Shown piece by piece: positions 34,208 through 43,078 of a DNA stretch of 64,000 bases. A program made the translations under genes and the position numbers. The DNA is taken from contig DIUT01000046.1 in the NCBI GenBank assembly GCA_002423105.1, positions 146,685 to 210,684 on the forward strand. Direction: 5' to 3'. The DNA is from Geobacter sp. UBA6151. GTDB lineage: Bacteria > Desulfobacterota > Desulfuromonadia > Geobacterales > Pseudopelobacteraceae. The notes beneath the pieces are model-generated. The model was given only the letters and a program-made list of their open reading frames with translations. It ran no database searches and was not told the origin of the DNA. Numbering within the stretch: position 1 is the stretch's first letter; each line of letters starts with the position of its first letter.

Positions 34208-34999
34208 TTACTCCTGGTCCGGCAATGCCTTGGCTCCACCACCAATACGCGATGCGATGTCCTGGGCGGCGTCTTTGCTCATGCGACGGCCGATGCGCAC
34301 TCGGTACCAGGTGCCTTTGTCGTTTAAGTGCGTCTCCATGATTGAGGCGTTGTATCCTTTGGCAGCCAGTTTGGTTTTGAGGGTTTCCGCATCTTTTTGT
34401 GACGAGAAGGCCGCCACCTGCACTAGCCAGCCAACGGGTGCGGTTGGGGTGGCTGAAGGTTTGTCTGCTGTGGTTTGCGGGTCTGCTGCAGGTTTTGGCG
34501 CCGGTGCAATGGCTGGTTGTAGAGGAGGCGCCGGAGTAGCCGCTGGCTTTGGCCTTTCATTGATGCCGCTGCCAAGGACCGCGTTCTTCTGGCCGCTGGG
34601 CAGGTTTTCATAAAACGAAAGCGGCGGGCCGGTTGGTGTGGTTGGGACAGCAGGCTTCTGCTGCGGGGGGGCTGGTGCCTGTGCCGGTACGGCAGCGACG
34701 ACCGGTTGTGCCGGCGCAGCAAGCGGGACAGGCGCGACAACCGGGGTTGGCTCAGACGAAACTCGCTCTTCCTTTGGGGTGCTTTCCAGACTTTGCTGCT
34801 CCATTGCGGCCCGGAATGCCTGTTTAGTTGACTGTTGGGAGAAATACCAGCCAGAACCGAAGCCGATGCCGAAAAGCATAAGTCCCAGGCTGGCTAGGAG
34901 CATGACGAATCGTACCGACGAACCGCTGGATGAGCGCTGCTTGCCGGTGGGAAGCGGCGGGGTGGCCGATCTGCGTGGAGGACTGTAGTCAATGCGCAT
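34208..34999 (-). CDS. membrane-anchored SPOR-domain protein
   Basis: A 263-residue protein with a short basic cytoplasmic N-terminus, one membrane segment (about residues 30-53), a long Pro/Ala-rich periplasmic linker (about 75-185), and a C-terminal SPOR domain (GWLVQVAAFSSQKDAETLKTKL…WYRVRIGRRMSKDAAQDIASRI). SPOR domains bind denuded glycan strands at the septum, so a role in division, like FtsN or DedD, is likely. It follows argS by 9 bases, and ftsB lies just upstream of that. Confidence 0.85.
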   Translation of the reverse strand: MRIDYSPPRRSATPPLPTGKQRSSSGSSVRFVMLLASLGLMLFGIGFGSGWYFSQQSTKQAFRAAMEQQSLESTPKEERVSSEPTPVVAPVPLAAPAQPVVAAVPAQAPAPPQQKPAVPTTPTGPPLSFYENLPSGQKNAVLGSGINERPKPAATPAPPLQPAIAPAPKPAADPQTTADKPSATPTAPVGWLVQVAAFSSQKDAETLKTKLAAKGYNASIMETHLNDKGTWYRVRIGRRMSKDAAQDIASRIGGGAKALPDQE

Positions 35000-35008
35000 G
35001 GCTGCCTC

Positions 35009-36700
35009 CTACATCTTTTCAGGGGCTGAAATCCCCAGGAGCGTCAAGGCGTTCTGCAGGATGAGCCGGGTGACGGCAAGCAGGTAGAGGCGTGCCTCGC
35101 TGAGTTCTCGATCATCGGTGACCACCTTGGTTTTATTGTAATAACTGTGGAACTGACCGGCAAGTTCATTCAGATAATAGACCAGACGGTGTGGCTCGAA
35201 ATCTCGCGCCGCCTCATCCACAACGTCCGGCAGCGCATCCAGCAGTTTGATAAGCTTCAGTTCTTCCGGGGTTTGAAGCTGTGTCAGCAGTGTTGCAGCA
35301 ACAGTAGCGGGAGTAGTGATCCCTTTTTCTGCGGCGTTCTCAAAGATGCTGCAAATCCGGGCGTGGGCATACTGGATGTAGTAGACCGGGTTATCCAGCG
35401 ACTGCTGCTTGGCCAGGTCAATGTCAAAGACCAGTTGGGAGTCCGGCTTGCGCATGACGAAGAAGAAACGTACGGCATCCCGTCCTACTTCGTCAATCAG
35501 GTCGCGCAATGTGACGTAGCTGCCAGCCCGCTTGGAAATTTTTACCTCCTGACCACCGCGCATGACCGTTACCATCTGATGCAGAACGTACTCGGGCCAT
35601 CCGCTGGGGATGCCAACATCCAGAGCCTGGAGACCGGCACGGACCCTGGTGATGGTGCTGTGATGATCAGCGCCCTGCTCATTGACCACCCTGGCGAAGC
35701 CTCTGCGCCACTTGTCCAGATGGTAGGCAACGTCCGGGACGAAGTAGGTATAGCCGCCGTCGGTCTTGCGCATGACCCGGTCCTTATCGTCGCCGAAGTC
35801 TGTCGTGCGCAGCCAGAGGGCCCCTTCCTGCTCGTAAGTATGGCCGCTTTTGATCAGGTCGGCGACTGCTGCATCCACCTTGCCGTTGCTATAGAGGCTT
35901 GATTCCAGAAAGTAATTGTCAAAGGAGACGTCGAAGGCCTGCAGATCCTGATCTTGTTCCCGGCGTAGCCAGGCCACAGCAAAATGGCGGATCGCTTCAA
36001 GGTCATCGGGATTGCCTGCGGCGGTTATCTGCCGGTCGCCGGCAGAGACGGTTTCACCGGCCAGGTAGGCAGCGGCAACTTCCTTGATGTAGTCACCCTG
36101 GTAGCCGTCAGCGGGCCAACGCGGATCGTCCGGTTCAATGCCGAGACATCGTGACTGTACCGAAAGAGCCAGATTGCTAATTTGCGCCCCGGCGTCGTTG
36201 TAGTAGAATTCGCGGATGACTTCCATGCCGGTGGCTGCAAACAACCGGCAGAGCACGTCACCGATGGCTGCGCCCCTGCCGTGCCCGATATGTAACGGGC
36301 CGGTGGGGTTGGCGCTGACGAACTCAACCTGTACCCGTGTTCCGCTGCCGGAGGTTGTCTGCCCGTACTGCCTTCCGGCAGCAGCCATGACCGGCAGGCA
36401 ACTCTGCCAGGCGGCTGCGGCTACGAAAAAGTTGATGAAACCGGGACCCGCAACCTCGGTACGGGCTATCAGCCCGTCCTGGTCATCCAGGTTGGTCAGG
36501 ATGATCTCCGCCACCTGACGAGGAGCCTTACGTTCCTGTTTGGCTAGCTGCATGGCGATGTTACAGGAGAAATCGCCGTGGGTCTCGATGGCAGGTATGC
36601 CGATGACAACGTGCGGAAACTGGCCGGAGGTCAACTGGCCGGAGGTACGGGCTTCTTCAAGCGCCCTTGCCACCAGCGCTGCAAGTTTTTGGCGGATCAT
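35009..36700 (-). CDS. argS: arginyl-tRNA synthetase
   Basis: Class I synthetase that charges tRNA-Arg. The 563-residue protein has an N-terminal Add-1 domain, the HIGH motif in PTGPLHIGHGRGAAIGD, the KMSKS equivalent VKISKRAG, and the C-terminal DALR anticodon-binding domain ending in TLLGISAPEKM. Near residues 19-28 a 15-bp direct duplication in the DNA (36618-36646) encodes TSGQLTSGQ. The ATG overlaps the stop of the small upstream ORF as ATGA. Confidence 0.96.
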   Translation of the reverse strand: MIRQKLAALVARALEEARTSGQLTSGQFPHVVIGIPAIETHGDFSCNIAMQLAKQERKAPRQVAEIILTNLDDQDGLIARTEVAGPGFINFFVAAAAWQSCLPVMAAAGRQYGQTTSGSGTRVQVEFVSANPTGPLHIGHGRGAAIGDVLCRLFAATGMEVIREFYYNDAGAQISNLALSVQSRCLGIEPDDPRWPADGYQGDYIKEVAAAYLAGETVSAGDRQITAAGNPDDLEAIRHFAVAWLRREQDQDLQAFDVSFDNYFLESSLYSNGKVDAAVADLIKSGHTYEQEGALWLRTTDFGDDKDRVMRKTDGGYTYFVPDVAYHLDKWRRGFARVVNEQGADHHSTITRVRAGLQALDVGIPSGWPEYVLHQMVTVMRGGQEVKISKRAGSYVTLRDLIDEVGRDAVRFFFVMRKPDSQLVFDIDLAKQQSLDNPVYYIQYAHARICSIFENAAEKGITTPATVAATLLTQLQTPEELKLIKLLDALPDVVDEAARDFEPHRLVYYLNELAGQFHSYYNKTKVVTDDRELSEARLYLLAVTRLILQNALTLLGISAPEKM

Positions 36701-36873
36701 TTTTTTACAGGTTCCTTGGAGGGGGAGGTGGTGGATGATACTGTTTCATCATCCAGGTCTTTGATGGTGACATCACGGGAAAAATCAGGGCATTTGGCGC
36801 CGCCATCCGCTACGCAAAAACGTTTTGCACAGGTTTCGCGCCAGGCGCATAGGACGCAGTGTTGTCGGGCCAT
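36697..36873 (-). CDS. small cysteine-rich protein, function unknown
   Basis: A 58-residue frame starting MARQHCVLCAWRETC and holding five Cys in the first 28 residues (6, 9, 15, 20, 28; spacing CxxC-x5-C-x4-C-x7-C), then KCPDFSRDVTIKD and a Ser/Thr/Pro-rich tail. The pattern suggests a zinc or iron-sulfur site. Its TGA overlaps the argS start as ATGA and it begins 10 bases after the ftsB stop, so it is embedded in the operon. Codons are well formed, with GGAAA upstream of the ATG. I do not recognise a named family. Confidence 0.65.
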   Translation of the reverse strand: MARQHCVLCAWRETCAKRFCVADGGAKCPDFSRDVTIKDLDDETVSSTTSPSKEPVKK

Positions 36874-36882
36874 GGTTTCCTC

Positions 36883-37179
36883 TTATTTTGTTGCTGCGGG
36901 AAACTGGTAGATGATTTCGTTGGGCTTGACCAGCCCCAGGTCATTGCGAGCTATCCGTTCCAGATGGCGCCGGTCGCTGTGCAGCAGAGCGATCTCCTGG
37001 CGTAACTTCTCGTTACCGGCACGCAGTTCGGCGGATTTTTCCTCAATCAGGCTGCGTTCGCGCTTCAGGTCGTTAATCCGCAACAGGCCCCGTTCTCCGA
37101 AGACTGTAAAAAACAGGATAAAGGCCAGACCACCAGCCGGGATCAGGTACATGCGTCGATTCATGCCTGGTTTCCGCAT
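36883..37179 (-). CDS. ftsB: septum formation initiator, FtsB/DivIC family
   Basis: A 98-residue bitopic protein: basic N-terminus, a membrane segment (about residues 9-26), then a coiled coil (NDLKRERSLIEEKSAELRAGNEKLRQEIALL) and the FtsB-type end ERIARNDLGLVKPNEIIYQF. It would join FtsL and FtsQ in the divisome. I chose the ATG at 37179, with GGAGG 8 bases upstream; the frame extends to 37209 inside the UDP-xylose synthase gene. Confidence 0.85.
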   Translation of the reverse strand: MRKPGMNRRMYLIPAGGLAFILFFTVFGERGLLRINDLKRERSLIEEKSAELRAGNEKLRQEIALLHSDRRHLERIARNDLGLVKPNEIIYQFPAATK

Positions 37180-37183
37180 GTTG

Positions 37184-38122
37184 TCACCCTCCGCTGCAGC
37201 GAGCTGCAAAATAGGCGGCAGTAGTCTTGAGTCCGGTTTCCAAATCCACGGTTGGGCGCCATCCCAGCTTTTCGATGGCCAGGGTGATGTCGGGGCGCCG
37301 CTGCTTCGGATCGTCCTGGGGCAGTGGCTTGTGGATAATGCTGGATTTTGAATTAGTTATTGTAATGATTTTTTCGGCAAACTCAAGAATTGTGTTTTCC
37401 ACCGGGTTTCCCAGGTTGACTGGTCCGGTGAACCCCAGATTGTTTTCCATCATGCGGATCATTCCCTCAACCAGATCTGAGACGTAGCAAAAGGAGCGGG
37501 TCTGGTTGCCATCGCCATACATGGTGATAGCTTCATTACGCAGGGCCTGCAGCATGAAATTGGATACCACCCGTCCATCGTTTTCTGCCATGCGTGGTCC
37601 ATAGGTGTTGAAGATGCGGATGATACGGATATCCACGTTGTTCTGGCGGTGATAGTCCATCATCAGGGTCTCGGCCACCCGTTTTCCTTCGTCGTAACAA
37701 CTGCGGATGCCGATGGGGTTGACGTTGCCCCAGTAATTTTCGGTCTGGGGGTGTATCTGGGGGTCGCCGTATACTTCGGAGGTTGATGCCTGGAGAATGC
37801 GGGCCTTGACCCGTTTGGCCATGCCCAGCATGTTGATGGTGCCCATGACGCTGGTCTTGACCGTCTTGACCGGGTTGTACTGGTAATGTACCGGTGAAGC
37901 CGGGCAGGCCAGGTTGTAAATGCGATCCACTTCCAGCAGGATAGGCTCGACGATATCGTGGCGGATCAACTCGAAACGGTGATTGTCCATCAGATGGATA
38001 ATATTATCCTTGTTGCCGGTGAAAAAGTTGTCCAGGCAGATGACGTCGTGACCTTCATGCAACAGCCGCTCGCAGAGGTGTGAGCCGATGAATCCTGCCC
38101 CGCCGGTGACAAGAATACGCAT
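37184..38122 (-). CDS. UDP-glucuronate decarboxylase (UDP-xylose synthase)
   Basis: SDR-family enzyme that oxidises, decarboxylates and re-reduces UDP-glucuronate to UDP-xylose, for polysaccharide synthesis. The 312-residue protein has GGAGFIGSHLC at the N-terminus, the Ser of STSEVYGDP, the catalytic Tyr-x3-Lys in SCYDEGKRVAE, and the NTYGPRM segment typical of UXS. The start overlaps the stop of the UDP-glucose dehydrogenase gene (TGATG), so both steps are made together. Confidence 0.93.
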   Translation of the reverse strand: MRILVTGGAGFIGSHLCERLLHEGHDVICLDNFFTGNKDNIIHLMDNHRFELIRHDIVEPILLEVDRIYNLACPASPVHYQYNPVKTVKTSVMGTINMLGMAKRVKARILQASTSEVYGDPQIHPQTENYWGNVNPIGIRSCYDEGKRVAETLMMDYHRQNNVDIRIIRIFNTYGPRMAENDGRVVSNFMLQALRNEAITMYGDGNQTRSFCYVSDLVEGMIRMMENNLGFTGPVNLGNPVENTILEFAEKIITITNSKSSIIHKPLPQDDPKQRRPDITLAIEKLGWRPTVDLETGLKTTAAYFAARCSGG

Positions 38123-39480
38123 CAGTTGCCTCCGCTCAGGACACCCTGGGCGGCTCGTCCCAGCGGTATATAGTGAATGCCGTTTTCCTGCATCCGGCCC
38201 GGTTTGTAGAGGTTGCGGCCATCCACGATCAGCGGCTGTTTCAGTGCGCTTTTTATCCGGTCAAAATCAGGGTTGCGGTATTCGTGCCAGTCGGTGATGA
38301 CCGCCAGGGCATCAGCATTTTGAAGTATCTCGTACTGGTTGCTGCTGAACTCAATGCGGTTGCCGAAATATTTTTTTGCCTCATGGAGTGCTTCGGGGTC
38401 ATGGGCGCGGACGATGGCTCCGGCTGCCAGCAGCCGTTCGATGATGGTCAATGAGGGAGCTTCGCGCATATCGTCGGTGCGGGGTTTGAAGGAGAGCCCC
38501 CAACAGGCGATGGTGCGACCGGTGAGAGGTTTTTCCTGATCGGCTGAGCCCAGCGCCTTCAGCAATTTATCTGCCAGTACCTCTTTTTGACGTTCGTTGA
38601 CCTCTTCCACCGCCTTCAACAGCAGGAAATCATAGTTGCACTCTTCAGCGGTGTGGATCAGGGCCTTGACATCCTTGGGGAAGCAGGAACCACCGTAGCC
38701 CGGGCCGGGGAAGAGAAATTCGTAGCCGATGCGGGAGTCCGAACCGATTCCTTCGCGTACCGCCGCTACATCGGCCCCCATCCGTTCGCACAGGTTGGCG
38801 ATCTGGTTCATGAAAGAGATGCGGGTTGCCAGCATGGCGTTGGCAGCATATTTGGTCATCTCGGCGGAACGAATATCCATGATGATCAATCGGCTCTGTT
38901 TGCGCATGAAAGGGTCATACAGCTCCTTCATGATCTCTGCTGTTCGGACGTTGTCGGTGCCGATTACCACCCGATCCGGTTTCATGAAATCTTCAATGGC
39001 GGCTCCCTCCTTGAGGAACTCCGGGTTGGAGACGACATCGAACTCCAGGTGAGATCCTCGCTGGTCAAGCTCTTCCTGGACGGCGGCGCGAACTTTGTCT
39101 GCTGTGCCCACCGGCACGGTGGATTTATCGATAATGATCTTGAAGCCGTTCATATGGCGGCCAATGGTACGGCCCACGCTGATCACGTATTGCAGATCGG
39201 CTGAGCCGTCCTCTCCAGGGGGGGTTCCCACGGCGATGAACTGGATCAGGGACTGTTCCACCGCTTCCATCACGTTGGTGGTGAAGGAAAGGCGTCCCTC
39301 GCTCTGGTTGCGCAGCACCAGCTCCTTCAGGCCCGGTTCGTAAATCGGGATAATGCCGTTTTTCAGCCCTTCGATCTTTTGTACGTCAACATCAACGGCG
39401 ATGACGTTATTGCCGCTTTCCGCAAAGCAGGCTGCTGCCACCAGACCGACATAGCCGGCGCCAAAGACGCATATTTTCAT
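38122..39480 (-). CDS. ugd: UDP-glucose 6-dehydrogenase
   Basis: Oxidises UDP-glucose twice to UDP-glucuronate, the substrate of the next enzyme. The 452-residue protein has the NAD-binding start MKICVFGAGYVGL, the TPPGEDGSADL loop, and the catalytic Cys in GSCFPKDVKAL. AAGGAG precedes the ATG at 39480; the frame is open upstream to 39582 but crosses a terminator. Confidence 0.95.
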   Translation of the reverse strand: MKICVFGAGYVGLVAAACFAESGNNVIAVDVDVQKIEGLKNGIIPIYEPGLKELVLRNQSEGRLSFTTNVMEAVEQSLIQFIAVGTPPGEDGSADLQYVISVGRTIGRHMNGFKIIIDKSTVPVGTADKVRAAVQEELDQRGSHLEFDVVSNPEFLKEGAAIEDFMKPDRVVIGTDNVRTAEIMKELYDPFMRKQSRLIIMDIRSAEMTKYAANAMLATRISFMNQIANLCERMGADVAAVREGIGSDSRIGYEFLFPGPGYGGSCFPKDVKALIHTAEECNYDFLLLKAVEEVNERQKEVLADKLLKALGSADQEKPLTGRTIACWGLSFKPRTDDMREAPSLTIIERLLAAGAIVRAHDPEALHEAKKYFGNRIEFSSNQYEILQNADALAVITDWHEYRNPDFDRIKSALKQPLIVDGRNLYKPGRMQENGIHYIPLGRAAQGVLSGGN

Positions 39481-39564
39481 CAATAACTCCTTGGGGTAAG
39501 AACTATGACCTGAATTAATAGCACACAATATCGTTCCGTACAAAGTAGTAATGCGCATAAAAAA

Positions 39565-39587
39565 GGGGGATGCTGATCGCATCCCCC
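39565..39587 (-). terminator. intrinsic terminator after citrate synthase
   Basis: GGGGGATGC and GCATCCCCC form a 9-bp stem with a 5-base loop, followed by a T run on the minus strand, 28 bases after the gltA stop. Confidence 0.85.
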
Positions 39588-39615
39588 CATAAAGCTCATG
39601 TTGCCAGTCTGACGG

Positions 39616-40938
39616 TTACTGACGGCCACCGTCTGCTGCCCACTTCTCCAGCATCGCAGTGGTAACGGACTTGGGACGCTCAATGGCGTAGCCTAAGCCC
39701 CGGTCCCAGGTGATGTTGGCCATGCAGCCCAGAGCGCGGCCCACACCGAAGAGCACGGTGTAGAAGTCGAACTCGGTCAGGCCATAGTACATCTGGATGA
39801 CGCCGGACTGTGCGTCAACGTTCGGCCAGGGGTTCTTGGTCTTGCCGTGCTCGGTCAGAACGCCGGGAGCAACTTCAAAGATTTTAGCGATAACCTTGAA
39901 GAGCGGGTACTCATTCAGGCCCGGAGTGTTGAGGCAGAATTCACGCTGTGCCATGTAGCGCGGGTCAGTCTTCCGCAGAACGGCATGGCCGTAACCCGGA
40001 ATTACCTGACCGGCATTGAGAGTATCCCAGAGAGCCGCTTTGATCAGCTCTTCGGTAGGCTCCACGTCTTTGCAGTACTTCTCCTGGAACTTCAAGGTCC
40101 AGTCCAGCACTTCCTGGTTTGCCAGGCCGTGCAGCGGACCTGCCAAGCCGTTCAGACCTGCAGCGTATGCATAGTAAGGATCGGAGAGAGCGGAATGCAC
40201 CAGGTGAGTGGTGTGGGCAGACACGTTGCCGGACTCGTGGTCGGAGTGCAGGATGAAGTACATCCGTGCAACATCCTTGTACTCCTCTTTCTGGCCGATC
40301 ATATGGGCAAAGTTGGCACCCATGTCCAGACTTGGGTCAATGTCGATCTGCTTGTCGCCCTTGTACTTCAGGTTGTAGATGAATGCGGCGAGGACCGGAA
40401 TACGGGCAACGATGTCACTGGCATCTTCGTAGACGGATTCCCAGGCGGTCATCTTGTTGAACTTGCCGGAATTGTAGAAACCGGCAAACTTGGAGTCCTT
40501 CTGCATAGCCATCAGGCCGACGGAGAGCATCACCATCGGGTGGCTGTCCAGGGGCAGGGCGCGGACGGCGTCAAACACGTACTGGGGCACAACCTGACGG
40601 GTCTTCCACTCGGCTACAACTTCAGCCACTTGGGCATCGGTGGGGACTTCGCCGGTCAGCAGGAAGAACCAGAAGGACTCAACCGTAGGGTAGGCGGAAC
40701 CAGCAGCCTTGGGCAGAGCCTCGAAGGTCTCGGGGATGTTCTTGCCACGGAAGCGGATGCCTTCCTGGGGATCAAGATAGGAAATGTCGGTTACCAGGCT
40801 GCGAATATCACGAGCGCCACCAATACACTGATCAATGGTTACCTCGTCAATCTTAACCTTGCCGAACTCCTTCACCAGCCGTGCGGTACGGGGGCGGTGC
40901 TCTTCAATCTTTTGCTTGAGAATTTCCTTCAAAGCCAT
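39616..40938 (-). CDS. gltA: citrate synthase, eukaryotic type
   Basis: Condenses acetyl-CoA with oxaloacetate, the entry of acetate carbon into the TCA cycle. The 440-residue protein resembles mitochondrial citrate synthases rather than E. coli GltA: RFRGKNIPE, FWFFLLTGEVPT, LHSDHESGNVSAHTTHLV and GLAGPLHGLANQEVL carry the active-site His residues, and DFYTVLFGVGRALG closes the site. Geobacteraceae are known for this form. It is a single-gene unit with its own promoter and a terminator. Confidence 0.95.
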   Translation of the reverse strand: MALKEILKQKIEEHRPRTARLVKEFGKVKIDEVTIDQCIGGARDIRSLVTDISYLDPQEGIRFRGKNIPETFEALPKAAGSAYPTVESFWFFLLTGEVPTDAQVAEVVAEWKTRQVVPQYVFDAVRALPLDSHPMVMLSVGLMAMQKDSKFAGFYNSGKFNKMTAWESVYEDASDIVARIPVLAAFIYNLKYKGDKQIDIDPSLDMGANFAHMIGQKEEYKDVARMYFILHSDHESGNVSAHTTHLVHSALSDPYYAYAAGLNGLAGPLHGLANQEVLDWTLKFQEKYCKDVEPTEELIKAALWDTLNAGQVIPGYGHAVLRKTDPRYMAQREFCLNTPGLNEYPLFKVIAKIFEVAPGVLTEHGKTKNPWPNVDAQSGVIQMYYGLTEFDFYTVLFGVGRALGCMANITWDRGLGYAIERPKSVTTAMLEKWAADGGRQ

Positions 40939-41001
40939 GGGTATTTCTCCTTTCAGGATGGTGATGCGACTGCAAACTGCTTGATGTGATAAAGTTTTCT
41001 A

Positions 41002-41016
41002 ATATACTGTATACAT
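41002..41016 (-). promoter_or_regulatory. candidate operator of citrate synthase
   Basis: TGTATACA is a perfect 8-base palindrome (41008-41015) overlapping TATAC-T-GTATA, placed near +10 of the predicted transcript, where a bound repressor would block elongation. Confidence 0.4.
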
Positions 41017-41027
41017 AAATTTCGGCT

Positions 41028-41056
41028 GTTATAACACCCTGCGGAGCCAAATTCAA
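41028..41056 (-). promoter_or_regulatory. citrate synthase promoter
   Basis: TTGAAT and TATAAC are 17 bases apart on the minus strand, giving a leader of about 80 bases before the gltA ATG. Confidence 0.6.
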
Positions 41057-41082
41057 CAGGTTTTTTGTCTGGTGAAACAAGA

Positions 41083-42273
41083 TTATAATATTACAAGGTC
41101 GTCGTCTGAACGGGTCAGTTGCTTCAGGCCGTCATTGCTTAAATAGAAAGTGTTTTCAATGCCTACGGCCCCTTCCCCGGGAAAGACCACCTTGGGTTCA
41201 AAGGCCCAGACCATCCCCGGTTGCAGGGTCTGCTCCTTGAAGCCTTTTGCGATAAAGGGATATTCGTCGATCTCGACTCCCACCCCGTGGCCAATGAATG
41301 AAACCTGGGAACCCTTGGCCCCCATGAAGCTGTCTGCGTAGCCCATCTCCAGTGCCAGGGCATGGCACTGGTCGTACAGCTCACCCCAGGAGATTCCCGC
41401 TACAGCGATCTCTTTCATGAAATCCTGGATTCTCAACATGTCGTCAAAACCTTTGTGTAGGCGGTCCGGCAGTTTGCCGATGGAGAATACTCTGGTCTGG
41501 TCAACCAGATAACCATCAATGTTTCCCGCAAAGTCAACGATGATAGGCTCGTTGCGACCGATCGGCTTATGGCTCGCCCCCTGTCCGAAACAGGGACTTG
41601 GCCCCATGCCGCCCAGCGGGGTGTCGGTATAGGCCGGCACGGCACTGTCAACGCCGGAAAAGGTGTGTCCGAAGAGCATCTCACCGTTAAAGACCCGCAT
41701 TCTGATCAGGCCGGGGTGTCCATGCTGGCGGGCGGTGTATTCCAGCTCGGCGGCCAACTCCAGGTCGGTCATGCCCTCACGGATCGCCTCCATGGCCCGC
41801 AGATGGACCTTGTGTACCTGGTCGGCAGCATCCTGCAACAGATGAATCTCGTAATGGCTCTTGATCATCCGTACCTGGCGGATCAGGGGAGTAGCATCAG
41901 AAAACCCGGCTTGTGGCCAGACTTTGCGGTAACGTTCCAAAAAGCTGACCGGCAGTACGTCAAATTCCAGGCCGATCCGTTGCGGCACAGGATAACCGTA
42001 ACGGGCCAGAATTTCCGGGATATCTTTTGGCGAACCGAAGGAGACCAGTTCTTTCAGGCCTGATTCCATCCGGGCGCGATTGAGATCGCGGCGTACCAGA
42101 TAAAGAGGCTGGCCTGCTGCCGGAACGTACAGGCAACCGCTTTGTATGGTGCCGGTAAAATAATACAGATCTGCATTCTGGGCCATGATAACGGCATCCA
42201 GCCCGTTTTCATTCATCAGATCCTGGAGTTTTTTACAACGGTATTCAAGTTCGGTGGCAGGGGTTAGACGCAT
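41083..42273 (-). CDS. M24-family Xaa-Pro peptidase-like protein
   Basis: A 396-residue protein with an N-terminal creatinase-like domain (about 1-150) and a C-terminal pita-bread metallopeptidase domain. The five metal ligands are visible: two Asp in IVDFAGNIDGYLVDQTR, His in IGHGVGVEIDE, and Glu residues in WAFEPKVV and VGIENTFYL. It probably cleaves Xaa-Pro dipeptides or the N-terminal residue before Pro; the exact substrate is unknown. It is the last gene of a leftward group that starts with the SPFH gene. Confidence 0.87.
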   Translation of the reverse strand: MRLTPATELEYRCKKLQDLMNENGLDAVIMAQNADLYYFTGTIQSGCLYVPAAGQPLYLVRRDLNRARMESGLKELVSFGSPKDIPEILARYGYPVPQRIGLEFDVLPVSFLERYRKVWPQAGFSDATPLIRQVRMIKSHYEIHLLQDAADQVHKVHLRAMEAIREGMTDLELAAELEYTARQHGHPGLIRMRVFNGEMLFGHTFSGVDSAVPAYTDTPLGGMGPSPCFGQGASHKPIGRNEPIIVDFAGNIDGYLVDQTRVFSIGKLPDRLHKGFDDMLRIQDFMKEIAVAGISWGELYDQCHALALEMGYADSFMGAKGSQVSFIGHGVGVEIDEYPFIAKGFKEQTLQPGMVWAFEPKVVFPGEGAVGIENTFYLSNDGLKQLTRSDDDLVIL

Positions 42274-42285
42274 GGCTGAAGTTCC

Positions 42286-43044
42286 TTATTTCCTTGGTTT
42301 GATATAGTTTTCAAATTCATCTTTTTCTTCTGGCGCGGTGTTTGTGATTGCAATAGTTTTACGCCAGTCTGTGGCATCGTTGCAACGTGGACAGATGCTT
42401 GATCTTCCTTCCTTGACCATCTTTTCCATCAGTTTGTCCACGGTCAGAACCATGGTCGTGTTGGCGCCGTCGGCAATCACACTGGCAAGCAGTTCTTCAG
42501 AACTGCTCACATCCATATCTTTGAAAAATATTGAGGCGGCGGCTGTCATCATATGCATTTTACCGATCATGTCGGCATTAAAGGTCTCGGAGTGCAGAAC
42601 CGTGCCTTCCCATAGTTTGCGTTGTGAAGCATCCCGCACCAGGCAAGCCAGCTCTATGGTTGCCGTATTGTCCGAGGTCACCAACAGGCCGAATTTCATG
42701 TCAGTCCCGGATCCGAGGCGACATATTATGATACGCTCGGCGTCTGTCGGAAGTTTTCCCTCTTCAGCCGCCACAACAGTATTGAATGCTGATTTGAGAG
42801 CGCTTGCCATATGGCTTGGCACCGCTTCTCCGATATTCCATCTCCGTAGGGGAATAGTGAAGGCCATGTCACGGGTCTCTTGGGGAACGATCAGGGCAGC
42901 CCGGTAGGGAAACGGCTTGCTCATACCGGGGTATTGAGGGGTCATTTCAGGGGTGTTGAAGTGCAATGTTTTGGTGCAACCGCTCAGCAGGATTATGGCA
43001 ATGAGCACCCCAATATTATGTAGAACGCTATGCAGAGATTTCAT
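42286..43044 (-). CDS. predicted lipoprotein of unknown function
   Basis: A 252-residue protein with a lipoprotein signal ending LLSGC (Cys23), and no recognised domain. The middle has alternating strands and a FGLLVTSDNTATIELACLV-like region resembling outer-membrane-associated lipoproteins; near the C-terminus is a CPRC pair (SICPRCND). I chose the ATG at 43044 with GGGAG at 6 bases; an ATG at 43059 is possible. It follows the zinc-ribbon gene by 34 bases. Confidence 0.7.
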   Translation of the reverse strand: MKSLHSVLHNIGVLIAIILLSGCTKTLHFNTPEMTPQYPGMSKPFPYRAALIVPQETRDMAFTIPLRRWNIGEAVPSHMASALKSAFNTVVAAEEGKLPTDAERIIICRLGSGTDMKFGLLVTSDNTATIELACLVRDASQRKLWEGTVLHSETFNADMIGKMHMMTAAASIFFKDMDVSSSEELLASVIADGANTTMVLTVDKLMEKMVKEGRSSICPRCNDATDWRKTIAITNTAPEEKDEFENYIKPRK

Positions 43045-43078
43045 GATGGACTCCCTCATTGATTATGCAGGGCTGTTC

